From: Sistotremastrum niveocremeum HHB9708
Lineage: Eukaryota > Basidiomycota > Agaricomycetes > Sistotremastrales > Sistotremastraceae
Reading direction: 5' to 3'
NCBI GenBank assembly: GCA_001630475.1
Contig: KV419399.1
Span: forward strand, 124,001 to 188,000
Length of the DNA: 64,000 bases
In this document: in pieces, positions 19,420-31,674 of the stretch
How the letters are laid out: each line of letters opens with the position of its first letter
Position numbering within the stretch: the stretch's first letter is position 1
Program-made: the position numbers and the translations under genes
The notes under the pieces: model-generated
What the model was told of the DNA's origin: nothing
The model's input: only the letters and a program-made list of their open reading frames with translations
The model's database searches: none

Positions 19420-20910
19420 TCAGTGGCTAGCTCTGTTTGTGTTTAGTTTCTCCAATCGTTTCTGAGCAAGCTTTCGTTTGGCAATTTTCTTTTGTTGGGT
19501 GGTACTGACGGCATCACCCGTGTCTCGCTCGCGCGCGAGATCTTGGTAGAAATTTTGCATTTTCTGTGTCATCTTATCCTGAATAGCTTGAGATGACTCG
19601 AGGTGAGTGTGACGTGTGGTGATGTCAGGCGCCGAACCACTCCAGTCGAAGTCGAAGCCCCAACCCGAGGCTTCAGAAAGCTCTGGAAATCTCATCGCGG
19701 CACTATTCCCGGTACCCTTTTCTCGCCACCAACGAACGAACCATTCTGCTGCACGGGTGGTATCTGTGCCCCCACCTTTGAGAAGCATTCCTAGGCGCTG
19801 TGCGAGTGTGTTAAGAAAGTCTTCTGGGGAAATGTCCCAATTTGTTTCCTTCGGTAAGAGGACTCGATATGGTGGTGCTGTTATGCATCAATCTCAGATC
19901 AAAGGCACCGGATACAAGAAAAACGGACGCACATTTAGGATCCAAGAGATACAAGCGATGCAACAAATAGGCAGCCAAAGATTCAACACTGTAGAGGCTT
20001 TCCTTTATACCGGCTATCTCGGATCACCATATTATGAGGGTTGGCTAACGGGAAGGTCTCAACCCACCTATTAATGCCAGCTTTAATCCCCTCTCAGCTC
20101 CAGCTTCTCCATTCCCGAGAAATGGTACCATGACACCGGGAGTATCATAGGCGTATACGCGAGGTTCTTCAGAGATCTTCAGCCTGGTAGACAATACTTT
20201 AGTATGTCCCGGTTGTGCTGAAGTGCGCATAGCCTTGGCAGTGACTAGTATTTGAGTCAGTAAAGCGCATGAGAAAATCGAGTGATATCCGCACCGCCTG
20301 GTATGCCGCATTGTCTCATGCTGTTGAGCAAGGTCGATTTGCCGACATTCGGCATACCGACGACTAAAACATTGGTATCGAACTCAGGAGGTTTATCCCG
20401 AAGGATAGCTGGATGATGCAATGTAAATTTTATCGGGACAAGTTTTCCAAGAAAAAACCATGCGTACATATGAGAAAATCGTGGAGCTGTTTAGCACTCC
20501 CGCGGTCTTTCGCAGATATGAATTCGACATGATCCTGGGGAAACAGTGTCTTCATCGATGATCTGAAAGGCTGCACAGGGAGAATAAATATTTGGCTCAC
20601 GTATAAGCGTGGAAGAAAGGTCTAGAGTATAGAAAACACGCACTTCTATTCCCCACCGAGGAACCAGATCCATTTTCCCCAAAACAACAACCCGCTGACA
20701 CAACAAGCTAGATGCGCCTCTAGACCTCTCATATCTCCATTTTGTTATCGCTTCTTCGAAAGCAGGATTGATCGAGGTAAGAGGCAAGCGAGAGTCTCTG
20801 AGTTCTAGAACAACATCCGTGCGACTGAGGAGCTTAGGCAACTGGTTTGTAAATTGGGACATATGCCCTGGAAACCATGATGGCGGGGCTGGAAGCGCTG
20901 GCCTTAGCAT
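19420..20910 (-). CDS. MTG1: Mitochondrial ribosome-assembly GTPase Mtg1 (YlqF family)
   Basis: This is a circularly permuted GTPase that helps late assembly of the mitochondrial large ribosomal subunit. The start is ATG 20908-20910. The N-terminus reads WFPGHMSQFTNQLPKLLSRT followed by VVLELRDSRLPLTSINP, typical for the family. Motifs occur in the permuted order G4 (LGKMDL), G1 (GMPNVGKST), G3 (DTPG). The segment AQPGHTK between G1 and G3 is also family-typical. Exons join as WGIE/PFRSSMKTLFP, FISAKDRGSAKQ, and GIPG/VTAKAMRTS. The C-terminal basic extension (QQKKIAKRKLAQKRLEKL) is likely RNA-binding. The TGA stop is at 19420-19422. All motifs are intact. Confidence 0.9.
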
Positions 20911-21908
20911 GTAGCCTCCTTTTGTCGATTATAATTGAACCTTGGTCGAGCACTTATGTCTGAAGCTCATTGTCGACCCAGCACAGAGCGATTCGGAGTC
21001 GGAGTATCGGAACAAAAACCCGGAATTATCGGTGAGCGTTCGGCATTCGCCGGAAAAGTGTGGTGCGCTCTGTGTTTGCGGGCCCGCTGAGTCGAGATGG
21101 ACTTGTTCCAATGGAGTCAAATGGCGCAGAGGAGAAATTATGATGAGCCGATGCTTGGACCTCTTTTTTGATTCAATAACTCTTACATTATCGTTCTATC
21201 GCGATGTCCCCCTCCAATTACTGCTGGTGACGATACCACCACCGATGTGCCCACCTCGGAATGAGAACATCGCGCATGACTTCATACGTTGGGTGGGAAG
21301 TGTTACCGGGATCACATGAAAGGTTTCACCCCAACTACGGGGCGCTATCTATTGTTCTGTGACTGACACCGCAGTTCTAGCTTGCATGAGTCCCGCCACA
21401 CTCGTGAATCATTATTAATGTCATAATCAGGGTCACAAAGCAGCAGGGAGGGCGAGCTGTAAAACACTAGCATTATGAAAGCTTTGGAGGCCGTCCGTGA
21501 CCTCTGCACGGACTGCACATAAGGCATGACAGCCTGAGAATGTTCTTTGTTTGTCCAGTTGTATACATTGCGCAATGGGGACATAACTATACATGGGATT
21601 ATAGTGGGGATCATATCTCCCATCATATTAAACATGTCTTAGTATGTGTCTGATAGAAAGGTATTCAAAGAAGGAACTACTGCTATCATCGGCGATTGCA
21701 TAGTAGCGCCGAAAACAATCAGAATGATTTACATGGAAATGTCAAAGACATGTGGACAGCCCAGCGAATGGAAACCCAAAACAGATCCAAAGCAACAGCA
21801 GGCAAGAAAAGCATCAGAGTCATGGTTGGTATACAAAGCCGAGACGGCGGCAAGAAAGCACCTGGGTTGCATGCAGCATTACTAATGGTGATATGCATCA
21901 GACCGATG
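20911..21908. other. Intergenic, no gene recognised
   Basis: About 1 kb lies between MTG1 and the next minus-strand gene. Short open stretches on both strands have no recognisable motif, codon bias or splice pattern. It should contain the MTG1 promoter (next to 20910) and the 3' end of the downstream gene's transcript. Confidence 0.4.
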
Positions 21909-22850
21909 TCACACGCTTATGATGAATGGATGCAATACCTTCAATCGGGATACCCATGTGTCGTGGCCCTCGCCGATGGCATCAAAGTTTTTCCCACTTC
22001 GAGTTCGTCTTTCTTGAAGTATGGGGACGGAATCGAGCTCAATCAACTTGTCTTTTGGAAGTTCGTCTTCATCCACCTCCAACCAGCCCTTCCACCCTTT
22101 CTTAACAGCCACCCGTTTTTTCTGCCCATGTGGACGCTTAGGAGGAGGCTGAGCAGATTCCCCCTCGGGGACGGGAGTCTTGGACGTCTTGGCACGTTTG
22201 GCATGACGTGAATGGTGTGACTGAGAGTATCGTCGGTTGGATGAGGTATGCGCGGAGTAGGAAGCCGTGGATTTTGGATCGGTAGAGACACTGCGACGAA
22301 GGAGGTCATCTTCGGGGGTATGGGGCCTCTTGGATGAAGACCGAGAGGAGTAGTCGGAGTGATCTGATGGCTCGGGCGTGTGTTCGGGAGAGTTGATCAT
22401 GGATGATGCTGTCCTCACGGAAGACGCCATCCAGAACGACGACATGCCATCGCCAGGCCGTTTTCGCTTTTTGGATCTGGATTCGTTGTCACCACCTTGC
22501 GGATGGTCGACGGTGGATGGTGCATCGTCGGGAACGACGCGTCTTGCATCGACGGACGGATCTTGAACGTTCTGGGATGTATTGGCGTGTCTGACCTTGG
22601 GACCCATCTCCTTTTCCTTGCTACGCTTCTGCTCTTTCCTTTTCAGCCTCAGCTCCTCCTTCTCTCGCATCTGCTCCTCGGTCAAACGTGGCGTGTAGGG
22701 CTTGACGCCGTTGAGAAGACTCGTGAGAGCGTCGCGTTGGGGTCGAGGATCAAAGTCGCCAGCCATCACGGCGGTCGCGGTGCGTCGACGACATTTGGGC
22801 ATGACTATCGAGAGGGGAAAAGTGGGGCGCGTCTGTACGATAGTGGACAT
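21909..22850 (-). CDS. Basic, low-complexity nuclear-type protein, unknown function
   Basis: A single-exon frame of 313 residues. A helical, highly charged stretch (LTEEQMREKEELRLKRKEQK) is followed by a Ser/Arg/Lys-rich region with several possible nuclear localisation signals (SRSKKRKRPGD, HAKRAKTSK, RPHGQKKRVAVKKG). The best-ordered part is at the C-terminus: GWKGWLEVDEDELPKDKLIE, then RRTRSGKNFDAIGE. I do not recognise a family. The start is ATG 22850, but ATGs at 22802 and shortly after (MAGDFDPRPQRD) are equally plausible. It looks like a lineage-restricted nuclear protein. Confidence 0.65.
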   Translation of the reverse strand: MSTIVQTRPTFPLSIVMPKCRRRTATAVMAGDFDPRPQRDALTSLLNGVKPYTPRLTEEQMREKEELRLKRKEQKRSKEKEMGPKVRHANTSQNVQDPSVDARRVVPDDAPSTVDHPQGGDNESRSKKRKRPGDGMSSFWMASSVRTASSMINSPEHTPEPSDHSDYSSRSSSKRPHTPEDDLLRRSVSTDPKSTASYSAHTSSNRRYSQSHHSRHAKRAKTSKTPVPEGESAQPPPKRPHGQKKRVAVKKGWKGWLEVDEDELPKDKLIELDSVPILQERRTRSGKNFDAIGEGHDTWVSRLKVLHPFIISV

Positions 22851-25800
22851 GATGGATCGATGCGATGGACCACGCGGATGGATGGCGATGGCGAGCGAAC
22901 GAGGGATGCAGAGGGTGGTGGTGGGCGGGGGAAGGGGTTGAGCGCAGTTTGGAGTATAAGAATGATTTGCTTATGTTTCCTTTCGGGCAAGAGCGAAGCA
23001 TGTTCAACATAAACAAACGATCAACAAAGGCTTATACAACCCCCTCGACTAGAAAGGATCCGTAATTTGATCTTGTTTAAATCCCGTTCTGCTATCTTCT
23101 TTTCGTTTCCAGATTTTTTCGCAAAGTCGCCTCGCGCTCAGTTTCCATAGACGGACAATAGAGCTTCCTCGTTCAGCCCGTGCCTTCTCCTCCCCTTCAC
23201 AGTACTACTATCGCGCACTCTTCTGTGACCATCACAGTGGAGTCATGGTTCCCTCGATAAACACGCCCGGTACTATCGCCGGCCAGATTCATTTCGGTAT
23301 TCACGACTGCCCAGAAGCGACTTCTCCTAGTCATTCATGCCCTGCTCCCTCCGGCTGATTGGGCTGTCGAGCCCTGTTGAGCCCGATTCTTGGTAACGTG
23401 GCCCACTGGCCGCCAGGTGCAGATACTTTGAGCGCGCTTCACTCTGTGACCAGGATACTGCCAGGTCACGTTAGTAACTGAATCGAGAGATTACCTTCCC
23501 AGACCCTTCCAGTTCCTTTGACCAAGTGCTCCTACGTAGACCACAGTACATAGATAGGTGTAGTTCCCATCAATGCAGCGGCCGGTAGGCAGACCCCTTC
23601 CCTTCCAGCTCCGACGAGATCTCGGAAAATAACCCCGTGGACTCAATTTAGGTTCTCCTTCCACCCCGTTCTAGAATTTCAGACTTACAGGCTCCTGCCC
23701 AACACCAGGCTCGGGCCGATACATGGACTCGACTTTGGCACATCAAACTAGCAGACCAAAGCTGTGGTTTAGATTAGGTCTCGTGGCAGAGAGTTTCCCA
23801 GCAAATCAGTCAAGCCTGTGTACCGTTCACTGTTCACCATTATGGTACTTGCATGTGAGTCGGCTTGACGACCAGCCAGGAGATGATGCTTAGCTTTAAC
23901 TGCGCCGTCGCACCGGAACAATGCCTATAGTGTTCATTTGGATCCTAGTACTACTGGCTGCCCCCAATTAAACGTGATGATCAATCACACGGGGTCCTTA
24001 CTGATCGGTTTTCTGCGATAGCTATCGGTTATGTATATTGAGATATCGACTCACGCATGTTCACAGCTTACATTCATCAGTCATACTGTCTATTGTCCCC
24101 CAAGTGCAATTGTCCGATCGTGCGTCCATCTCGTGGCTACCGCGCGCGAGCCCCGAGTTGATCATGACCTCATCAGTCTCTCGGCAGCCTGCACCTCAGC
24201 AGCCACTGAACAAGCATGACCTAAAATCATATTCTCCTTTGACTCTAGTTTTACCGCACAGCATTTCGCAATGCCCCGATATGTCCAGACGCCCTGTACA
24301 GGCCCTGCTCTCAGGACACTCCGGTAATGTGCTGAGCATCAGCTCGCACTTCCATCCTCGTACGGGCTCCCTCATCAAAGACTTACCAAGGTACGCCTCT
24401 GGTGTCTGACTGGCTCTATCGAACAGGAAACCTGGGCCGCGAAAGAAGTGAAGCACCCGGCTTACTCCCCGGATGTCTGACAAGGCTATGCTGCTGGCAA
24501 CTGGCAACTTCCTCAAAAGCTTTTGTGAGCGCACAGTCGTCTCACTGCTTGTCTCTGTGATGGTTAGACAGCGAAATAACATCTCCCCCGAGACCAAGGG
24601 AGGTTCCAGGTGGCTTATTATAACGACAGTGTACCGACGCCAGGCCCCGGCCAGACCTACAGTTTGCCACCGGCGTCGCCCAGGAAGGCCTGGGAATGGT
24701 CCTCGATGCGGTAGGATTGTGTCTCTGTATCGTTCGCTGGGACGCCTCTGGTCAATCGTTAGATCTTGTCGCTTTGCGACGGGTGCGACGGAAGCTCTGG
24801 AGGCGTCCCGCTGCCGTGGCCTTAAGCTCTTTGAATGCCCAAATGACAAGCCACAAGTCTGGCTGGTGGCTTAGTGCAGGTATATTGACTATCTCGCCGA
24901 TCGGCTTGGTGTGTCCCTGTGTACGCCATCTCTTGACGTTGGAATGGATGGTACAACCCCAAAAAATACACCCGGTGTCCTTCACTGGCCAAACGACTAT
25001 CGCATCGTTTCCAGGACAAAACTCTGGGATCGTGTATGAACTTATGACTCTTGCGGCCCCAAAAAGTAATGTCGAACGCCACTTGAAAGTTCTGAAACTG
25101 ACTAGTCCTTCGTATACGTCCATTTGACCAGACGACAAGAAAAAAAACTGCGCTAGCATGTGTATCCCGTGCCAGACAGGCGCGGCTTCTAGTCCTCCTT
25201 CCTGGCGGTCAAATTCAACACAATAATGTACTTGAGATGCGGAAACAGAATGATTTTATTGATGCCTACTACTCCCAAATCACACCATATTTATGTTTTA
25301 TCGTGATGGGAAAAAAGAGGAAATATTGATTGATCTGATTTGACGGATTGAAAGTCGGAGAAAAGAGCGTCGTCAATGACAAAGGCAAAGAGACTAGCAG
25401 CTCCCTGCCCTCCCCCAAACGAAAACACTATCGGCCGAACCAGAAAGACTATGCCAGGGCGGGCGAGGCCGGAGTTTATTCACGGAAGACTGTTCGAATG
25501 CCGATTCCTCGTTCCGAGATCTGTCGCCTTTTGACTAATGTTGTCATTGGCTCATACTTGAATGAATTTGAAAAAATCTGACGGCATGTGGTTTTTCCAT
25601 TTATGCCGTTGGTTCCGCTGAGCCCCTGACAGTGGAAAACTTCAGGCGCCACAACGAATGGAGTCGGTAGGCTATTAGGCTATCTATGTCCCTCCCCACC
25701 CCTAAAACTTGTTGGATGTGTTGTGCGCTGCTCGGGTCAACGAATCGCTTCACCCTTCCCAGCATCGGATCAGCGAAGGAATCTAGATCGACTGGATTTA

Positions 25801-27313
25801 ACTCCGCTTGCGGAGAGCTCACAGTTTCCCCTTAGGACCGTTGACGGTTCCCAACAAGACGGATTTCTCATTAAAAGCTTCTAGAGCAATCGACAGGATC
25901 CTGTTCATGTGACAAACGCTCTTGAAACACTAGAACAAACGCCGACAAGTCTTACGTGTCGTTCCCACACTTTCGATCAACAAAGAAACAAAAGATGCGT
26001 TGCAGTCCCGGGGTCAATAGCAACCCCATTCTACAATCTGCCTTTAGTTGAGTCATGAGATTCTACTCAAAGTGAACGTCAGGCCTTCAAATTGTTGGCG
26101 ACTGTACTCGGTATTATGGGATTCTCAATAATGTCGGCATTCTCCATAGGAAGCCAGCGCCATGAAATATATGCCAAATTAGAGATAAAAGACGGCGCAT
26201 GTTGTCCTTGTGGCAAGGAGAGAGAAAGAACCTTTTCGAGCATGAGGCCTAAGGGCTCAGTTGTGAATGCACGACTCCTGCTGTCGGTACTGATGTTCAA
26301 GAGTTATAGGAGAGAGACACGGACAAGGCCATCTGAATTCATCCGTGTGCTCTAACATCATTGAGTATCGCCTGACCGCGATGAAAAAATGAGGAAAGAA
26401 TATACCATTTAACTTATGTATCCTCCAGCCAAATGCAGAAGGAGCGATGCCATGGTAGTCGTGAGGCTTGATCATTCAGAGAGCGGAGAGGGCCTGGTCT
26501 GGGAAATAAATCTCTTGGGAGGACGGGCCGGGTCTTGCGCATCATGTTCTCGAAGAGTTCTCTCGAAGAGAAACGACTCTGGAGGAGCGGACAAACCAGC
26601 AGACGAAAAATGAGGCAGGCCCACAAGGTGTACAGATATAGGTTGGTACACGGCAAGATGGCGGAGATATTTGATCTGATCGGTTTGACCCAGGGACGAC
26701 TGAGGCTGCACCGATCCTCAAGACTACAGCCTGGAGATCGCCAGTGGCGTTCACAAGGCTGCGAGCCTGAGAGGTCGCAACCGGAGCTTCAGACTGAAAA
26801 AAGGGCTGATGCATATGAGCAACTTGGACGAGAAACTCTTTGAACACCTGCAGACTGAAGATGGACCAGTTGGAATCCAGGAGAGGCCTTCGAGCGAGCT
26901 TGTATCGCGGGATAACGATAAGCACTTAAAGCCACACAGAGGGCTCTGGGCCAACAGAAACTGCGGCCGGTAGCCTTTTACAATGCCGACGATATCAGGA
27001 CATCAAGAAGCTATGCGCAGATGGGCAACCCAATATCCCACGGGGACAATACGCTGGCGCGTTGAAGCGGGCAGGGGTTCGTCTCCGAAGAGAACTCTTC
27101 GTGATATGGTATTCGGCGACGCAGTGGAGAACTTAGACAGCGTTTCATAGAACCGAAGATGACCAATACACATTGAAGGAGAGCGCCCAAAGTGAAGAAG
27201 TAACAATATCGCGGCGGACTTTGAATTTTAGTGGTGGCTGTGCAGCCAAGTGAAGCCTAGCATCAAACAATATTTATCACAGATGCATTATGATACAAGA
27301 GGGAGGAAATAAC
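22851..27313. other. 4.5 kb gene-poor island with possible decayed coding fragments
   Basis: No complete gene was recognised. A few fragments look protein-like. Near 24600-24720 a plus-strand frame reads YYNDSVPTPGPGQTYSLPP. After a possible intron ending GTGCAG, near 24885-25038 another reads YIDYLADRLGVSL, then GVLHWPNDYRIVSRTKLWDR before a stop. Near 23921 a short signal-peptide-like frame (MPIVFIWILVLLAAPN) is immediately stopped. These do not join into a convincing gene. No terminal repeats, reverse transcriptase or transposase motifs were seen. The rest (25200-27300) shows only short random frames. Confidence 0.4.
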
Positions 27314-27860
27314 TCAGAAGTCGAGGTAATCACGTCTATTCCCAGCTCCCCATACACCGGCGCCACTTGTGGAATTTGTGCCGACGGGTCCATAAGGGTC
27401 TTCTTCGACCTGAATATCCAGCTCTCGTGCGCTGAACTCTCTCTTGAACTGATCGGCCAGTTTGCTGAAAGTAGCAATCAATGAGGTACAGACGTTTTCC
27501 AGGACTTGGACCGGAGGCTGAGAACCATCGGTTTGAATCTTCAGAACAAAGGCAGGCTCTAAAGGGTGAGGGACCTTATATCCGGCAAACAAGACACACG
27601 GGGTTGCGAGCAGTTCCCTAGAAATACATGAGCCATCTGAATAGAGAGAAATGGAGGTGAACATACGAGCGGACCATGCTTGCAAGAGTGTGATCCTGTT
27701 TGAAAATTTTGATGGTTACAGCATTAGGGATCTTCGTATCTTCAATAATCTCAACTCTTGAGAACGAGATCAACACCCCGCGTATAGAATGAATTAATGC
27801 TGCCTACGGTTTCTCGCCATCCTCTAGTACAAATAATTCGTAGCGATTGATAGCGTTCAT
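27314..27860 (-). CDS. RPB11: RNA polymerase II subunit Rpb11
   Basis: Rpb11 pairs with Rpb3 in the assembly platform of RNA polymerase II. Three exons are visible. Exon 1 starts at ATG 27858-27860 with MNAINRYELFVLEDGEKP. Exon 2 holds VEIIEDTKIPNAVTIKIFKQ and DHTLASMVRS. Exon 3 begins with the rest of the Ser codon and reads ELLATPCVLFAGYKVPHPLE then LKIQTDGSQPPVQVLENVC, the alpha-motor family signature. The C-terminus is extended by about 25 residues (QVEEDPYGPVG..RRDYLDF). The protein appears complete and intact. Confidence 0.93.
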
Positions 27861-28741
27861 GAGGTAAAAGCAACTACAGAAGGGAAGACGATGTCAGTAA
27901 GACTCGCACTTTTGCTAGGAGATTAAGCGTATCATAAAACTCGAATAAAGATCTCTCCATGACAATAGTCAGAGGATTGACAGATGAGATAGAAGGTATA
28001 ATCATTTGAATCATGTGAACGGACGGCGACTCACAAAGAGAATAGACGATACTAAAGACCAAGAGGATCAGTCATAAGACTGTAATAGTATACATCCGGG
28101 CATGACCAACAGTAGTAATCGAAGTCACTTGGATGAAGATGACGCGACGGTCGATAGTTTGATCGAGAAGCTCAGACAGCGGTCTTGAGAAGTCACGTAA
28201 CGAATAGCCGACGAGCCCGACCCAAGTTGAACGAATCGAAGCGCAGAACACGCCCTGAAGACAGATAGGATGAGTAAAAGAGAACGAAGGTGTGCGACAG
28301 AATGGAGGTTCAGCAAAAAAGTTGTGATCATGCACTCTTGAAGAGGTCATTGACAATAAATATAGGCCATTGGCCACCATCACAACAGGGTGCGCAATAT
28401 AGGAAACTGACTTACGAAGGATACGACTGAGGAAAGAAAGAAAGAAAGAGCGCGAGGGTGAGACAAGGGATGAGGTGACTTTCAAGCTCCGCTCGAATTT
28501 GGCTAAACCTAGAGTTCTGTAGCGGACAGGCTCTCCTCACCTCCCTCAAGGCAAGTAATCATTCCATCGAACTCATGCCAGTCCATCGACCGTCCCCTAC
28601 AACGAAATCATACTCTTGTATGACGTTCCTGTCAAAAATTTGATCAAAATCGAGGACTTGGGCGATGGATGGCTTTGACTGGTCTTGGATGTACCTCACA
28701 GAAGCGCTAACTTTGGTTTCGTCTACTTCAGACTCGACACT
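27861..28741. other. Divergent promoter region of RPB11 and the uL15 gene
   Basis: The 881 bp between the two ATGs contain short minus-strand frames without recognisable motifs. A pyrimidine-rich tract (minus strand) CTCTTTCTTTCTTTCTTTCC lies near 28435. Directly upstream of the RPB11 ATG, a GTGCGA..TTCTGTAG segment (27870-27905 on the minus strand) could be a 5' UTR intron. No protein-coding gene is called here. Confidence 0.45.
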
Positions 28742-29345
28742 ATGCCGACCCGTTTCTCCAAGACAAGAAAGCACCGTGGACACGTTTCCGCAGGGTACGG
28801 CCGTGTGGGCAAGCACCGGAAACACCCTGGTGGTCGTGGTCTGGCCGGTGGTGCTCACCACCACAGGTACGTCTGCCCACTCCATAGAATTCCCTGCAGC
28901 ATCTCACTGAATTTTCTTATGACAGAATCAACTTCGACAAGTACCATCCTGGTTACTTTGGTAAAGTTGGTATGCGCCGATTCCACTTGACCCGCAACGC
29001 CCAATGGAGACCAATCATCAACGTCGACAAACTGTGGTCATTGGTTCCCGAGGAGGAAAAGAAGGAGCTGAAAGAGGATTCAGAAGTCGTTCCCGTGATC
29101 GATACTTTGAGACACGGTTACGGAAAAGTTTTGGGCAACGGACAGTGCGTATAATTTTTGATCGGAAGCGGAACGACGCCTGAGATAAATGCCAGGCTGC
29201 CCAAGCTTCCCTTCATTGTCAAAGCTCGCTTTGTCTCAGCACGTGCCGAGTGAGTCATCATCGAATCCATCCCTGTACAATATATTGATTCCTTCGCAGG
29301 AAAAAAATTAAGGAGGCTGGCGGTGTTGTTTCACTGGTGGCATAG
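28742..29345 (+). CDS. RPL28: 60S ribosomal protein uL15 (L28 in yeast, L27A in animals)
   Basis: This is a core large-subunit ribosomal protein. Four exons: 28742-28866, 28926-29144, 29196-29249 and 29300-29345. The N-terminus [20 protein letters not shown] continues [20 protein letters not shown], the family's glycine/basic-rich segment. Then come [30 protein letters not shown] and the end [12 protein letters not shown] with TAG at 29343-29345. Junction codons are H/R (HHHR/INF), Q (GNGQ/LPKL) and E (ARAE/KKIKEAG). Length and sequence are normal for the family. Confidence 0.96.
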
Positions 29346-29710
29346 GCCTTTTCACACCTCTTTTCCATCTCTCCTGCATGTTCTATCGCATTCCATCCAT
29401 GATATGATATAAGATTAATCATGCCATGTCGTTTGAGGTGCTACAGTTAATATCGAGGACTTCAGGATACCTTTCCACCATCATCATCATAGCGAAGCCA
29501 AGAGTTGTATGCACTGGAACGCTTGGCGTCTTCCGCTCATCCCATCACCAGTGTATTTTGGTTGAAGCTGCACACTAATATGAATGCTGCTACGCAACTT
29601 CTTTCCTGCGTGAAATCGCAATTCAAGATCAACTTCAATTCATTTGATTATTCTTCTCGAAGACACGTCAATATCAAGTACATCGTTTACTACAGTAGGC
29701 TTCAAGGTAT

Positions 29711-30947
29711 CTACTCCCAGGGGTGAACAATCAACTTCACTCCGCTGACTTTGTTCGCAGCCATGCGATCCAGACCGTCAGGGATGCCGGAAAGACCTCC
29801 GGAGAGAAGTTCGACGCGATTGGGCTAAGACAGATATCAGCTGCAATTCTATACCGATAGGAGGTGGCGAGAAAGACGTACCTTGATATCACCAGCCTGC
29901 AAGAGGTTCGTCAATTCACTGTACAAACTGATACCGAGGGGCCTCTGAGCGTGGACATTGCCGAAGACGTTGAGAACCTTCCTCGAACCGGCATCTAAGC
30001 CTTGAGCGAGTGGGAGAGTTAAGATGATGGCGCCATCGTCAGGGGTCAATGCAATGGCCAAGGATTCGGTGGATTGTTCAGAGATGGCATCGTAGACGAT
30101 ACCAGCCTTGCCACCAGGCAAGATGCTCTTTGCAGCGGCCAAAGCGTCGGTGTTGCGATCGATGACATGAGTAGCACCGAGGGACTTCAAGAATGCTTCA
30201 TGCTTCGAGGAGGCGGTGGTGACGATGGGGCTGAAGCCGGAGAGGTGGGCGAGTTGGATGGCGAACTGTCCGACAGACGAAGAGCCGCCCAGGACGACGA
30301 GGGGCTGGCCAGAATATTTGCCACGACCAGCCTCAGTCCAGGGGTACGCAAGGTTCAGACCGGCACCCTCGGGAGGGTTATAGAAGCCGACAGCTGCAGT
30401 CGCGAGTCCGAGAGGAATAGTGGAAGCCTCATCGATGGTGACGTTGGACGGAACCTAAACAAAAATGAGCGCCAGATTATTTGTGTCAATAGGACACAGC
30501 TCACCTTGGCCACAATTTCCGCAGGGACGATTGCGAACTGTTGGAACGTAGATTTGTCGTTTTCGAGGAACCAGCCCTGGTGAACGCTAAGGCGTACCGA
30601 GTCAATATATGCATTGGACGAGACGTAGAAAAACATACACTTTGTCGCCGACAGCGAAGTTGGATACGCCTTCGCCGACTGCAGCAACCTCTCCTGCTGA
30701 ATCGGAACCGATCACAGATGGGAAGTTCTGGATGAAGTAGCCGCCCTTCTGGATCTTCCAGTCGACGGGGTTCAAAGCTGTGGACAATGCGTAAGTCTAA
30801 TCAATATGTGGGCAGCGTGCTGTTGAGCTCACCAGTCGCGAGGATCTTGACCAAGATTTCGCCCTTGCCAGGAGTGGGGACGGGTCTATCCTGGACTTCA
30901 AAAGGAGCCTGCTTGGCGGGGATGATGAGAGCTTTCTGAGTGGACAT
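29711..30947 (-). CDS. MDR-family zinc-type alcohol dehydrogenase/quinone reductase-like protein
   Basis: This belongs to the medium-chain dehydrogenase/reductase superfamily, enoyl-reductase-like branch. The GroES-like N-terminal domain reads MSTQKALIIPAKQAPFEVQD, then TALNPVDWKIQKGGY, PSVIGSDSAGEVAAVGEGVS. The nucleotide-binding fold follows (VVLGGSSSVGQFAIQLAHLS, then GATHVIDRNT). It ends VKLIVHPWE with TAG at 29711-29713. The structural-zinc cysteine cluster seen in classical ADHs is absent, so it is probably an NADPH-dependent reductase. The substrate is not predictable. At least five exons. ATG is at 30945-30947, with a strong TATA box about 55 bp upstream. Confidence 0.88.
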
Positions 30948-30998
30948 TGGGAGAGATGGGTGAGAGAAAAGATGGGGGTCCGTTGTCGCAATCGGGGG

Positions 30999-31007
30999 TA
31001 TATATAT
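30999..31007 (-). promoter_or_regulatory. TATA box of the MDR oxidoreductase gene
   Basis: The minus strand reads GCATATATATACCCCCG here, about 52-60 bp upstream of the ATG at 30947. It is the clearest TATA element in the window and suggests an inducible gene. Confidence 0.6.
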
Positions 31008-31674
31008 GCTTTTCACATCCGTGCAACCATAAGATCTTCACTGGCTGAAACATCTTGCCGAGAGATCAGTCAAGAGCTTTCGAGACCGCGTAATCAAGAT
31101 GACACCGATTAGTCATGACGTAACATCCGCTGAAGATCGCACGTGGGAAAATCGGACTTTGTTTGGAGTTGGTTCTACGAACTCGATGTCGCGATTTGGA
31201 GTCAGGGGTTTCGGGAGCGTAGATCCCAACGGGCCCCCTCGCGGTTGGCCCTGGACAGAAGCATTCCGGCGCACTTTTGCGGGGCGAGGCGGGCATTTCT
31301 TATTCAAAGATTGTCGATCGGCGCACTTTTCGTATCTTTCGATTTGATGAGATTTGAACATGGCTCGGAAAATTCTAGAATCAGGGGCCAATTATTCCTC
31401 GACGCCACTTCGAGAAGTTGACGCCGCTCCGCTCTTTGTTTGTCTTCTGCATCGCAGTCGATTTTCGGCTTTCCCGAGTCATCTGGAACTGGACTTTTCC
31501 TTAAGATACGAAATAGGAACGCGCGAGACTGAATAGACGAGTAAGAAAGCGTCGATGCTGACAAGTCGACAAGGCCGGCCGTGCCGAGATAGGTCATTCA
31601 CCGAGAGAACAAAGTGTCATAAAGTAGCTCATACATTGTCATGATCGAGCGAGAAAAAGGCCAGGTGTGAGATA

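Noticed and set aside
24196-24849. 217-residue minus-strand frame in the gene-poor island
   Set aside because: No recognisable domain, arginine-rich composition without splice support, and it overlaps the better protein-like plus-strand fragments.
26542-26925. 127-residue minus-strand frame
   Set aside because: I tested it for cytochrome P450 and 7-helix signatures in all frames and found none.
28072-28485. 137-residue minus-strand frame upstream of RPB11
   Set aside because: It lies in the divergent promoter between RPB11 and the uL15 gene, has no motif and covers a CT-rich promoter-like tract.
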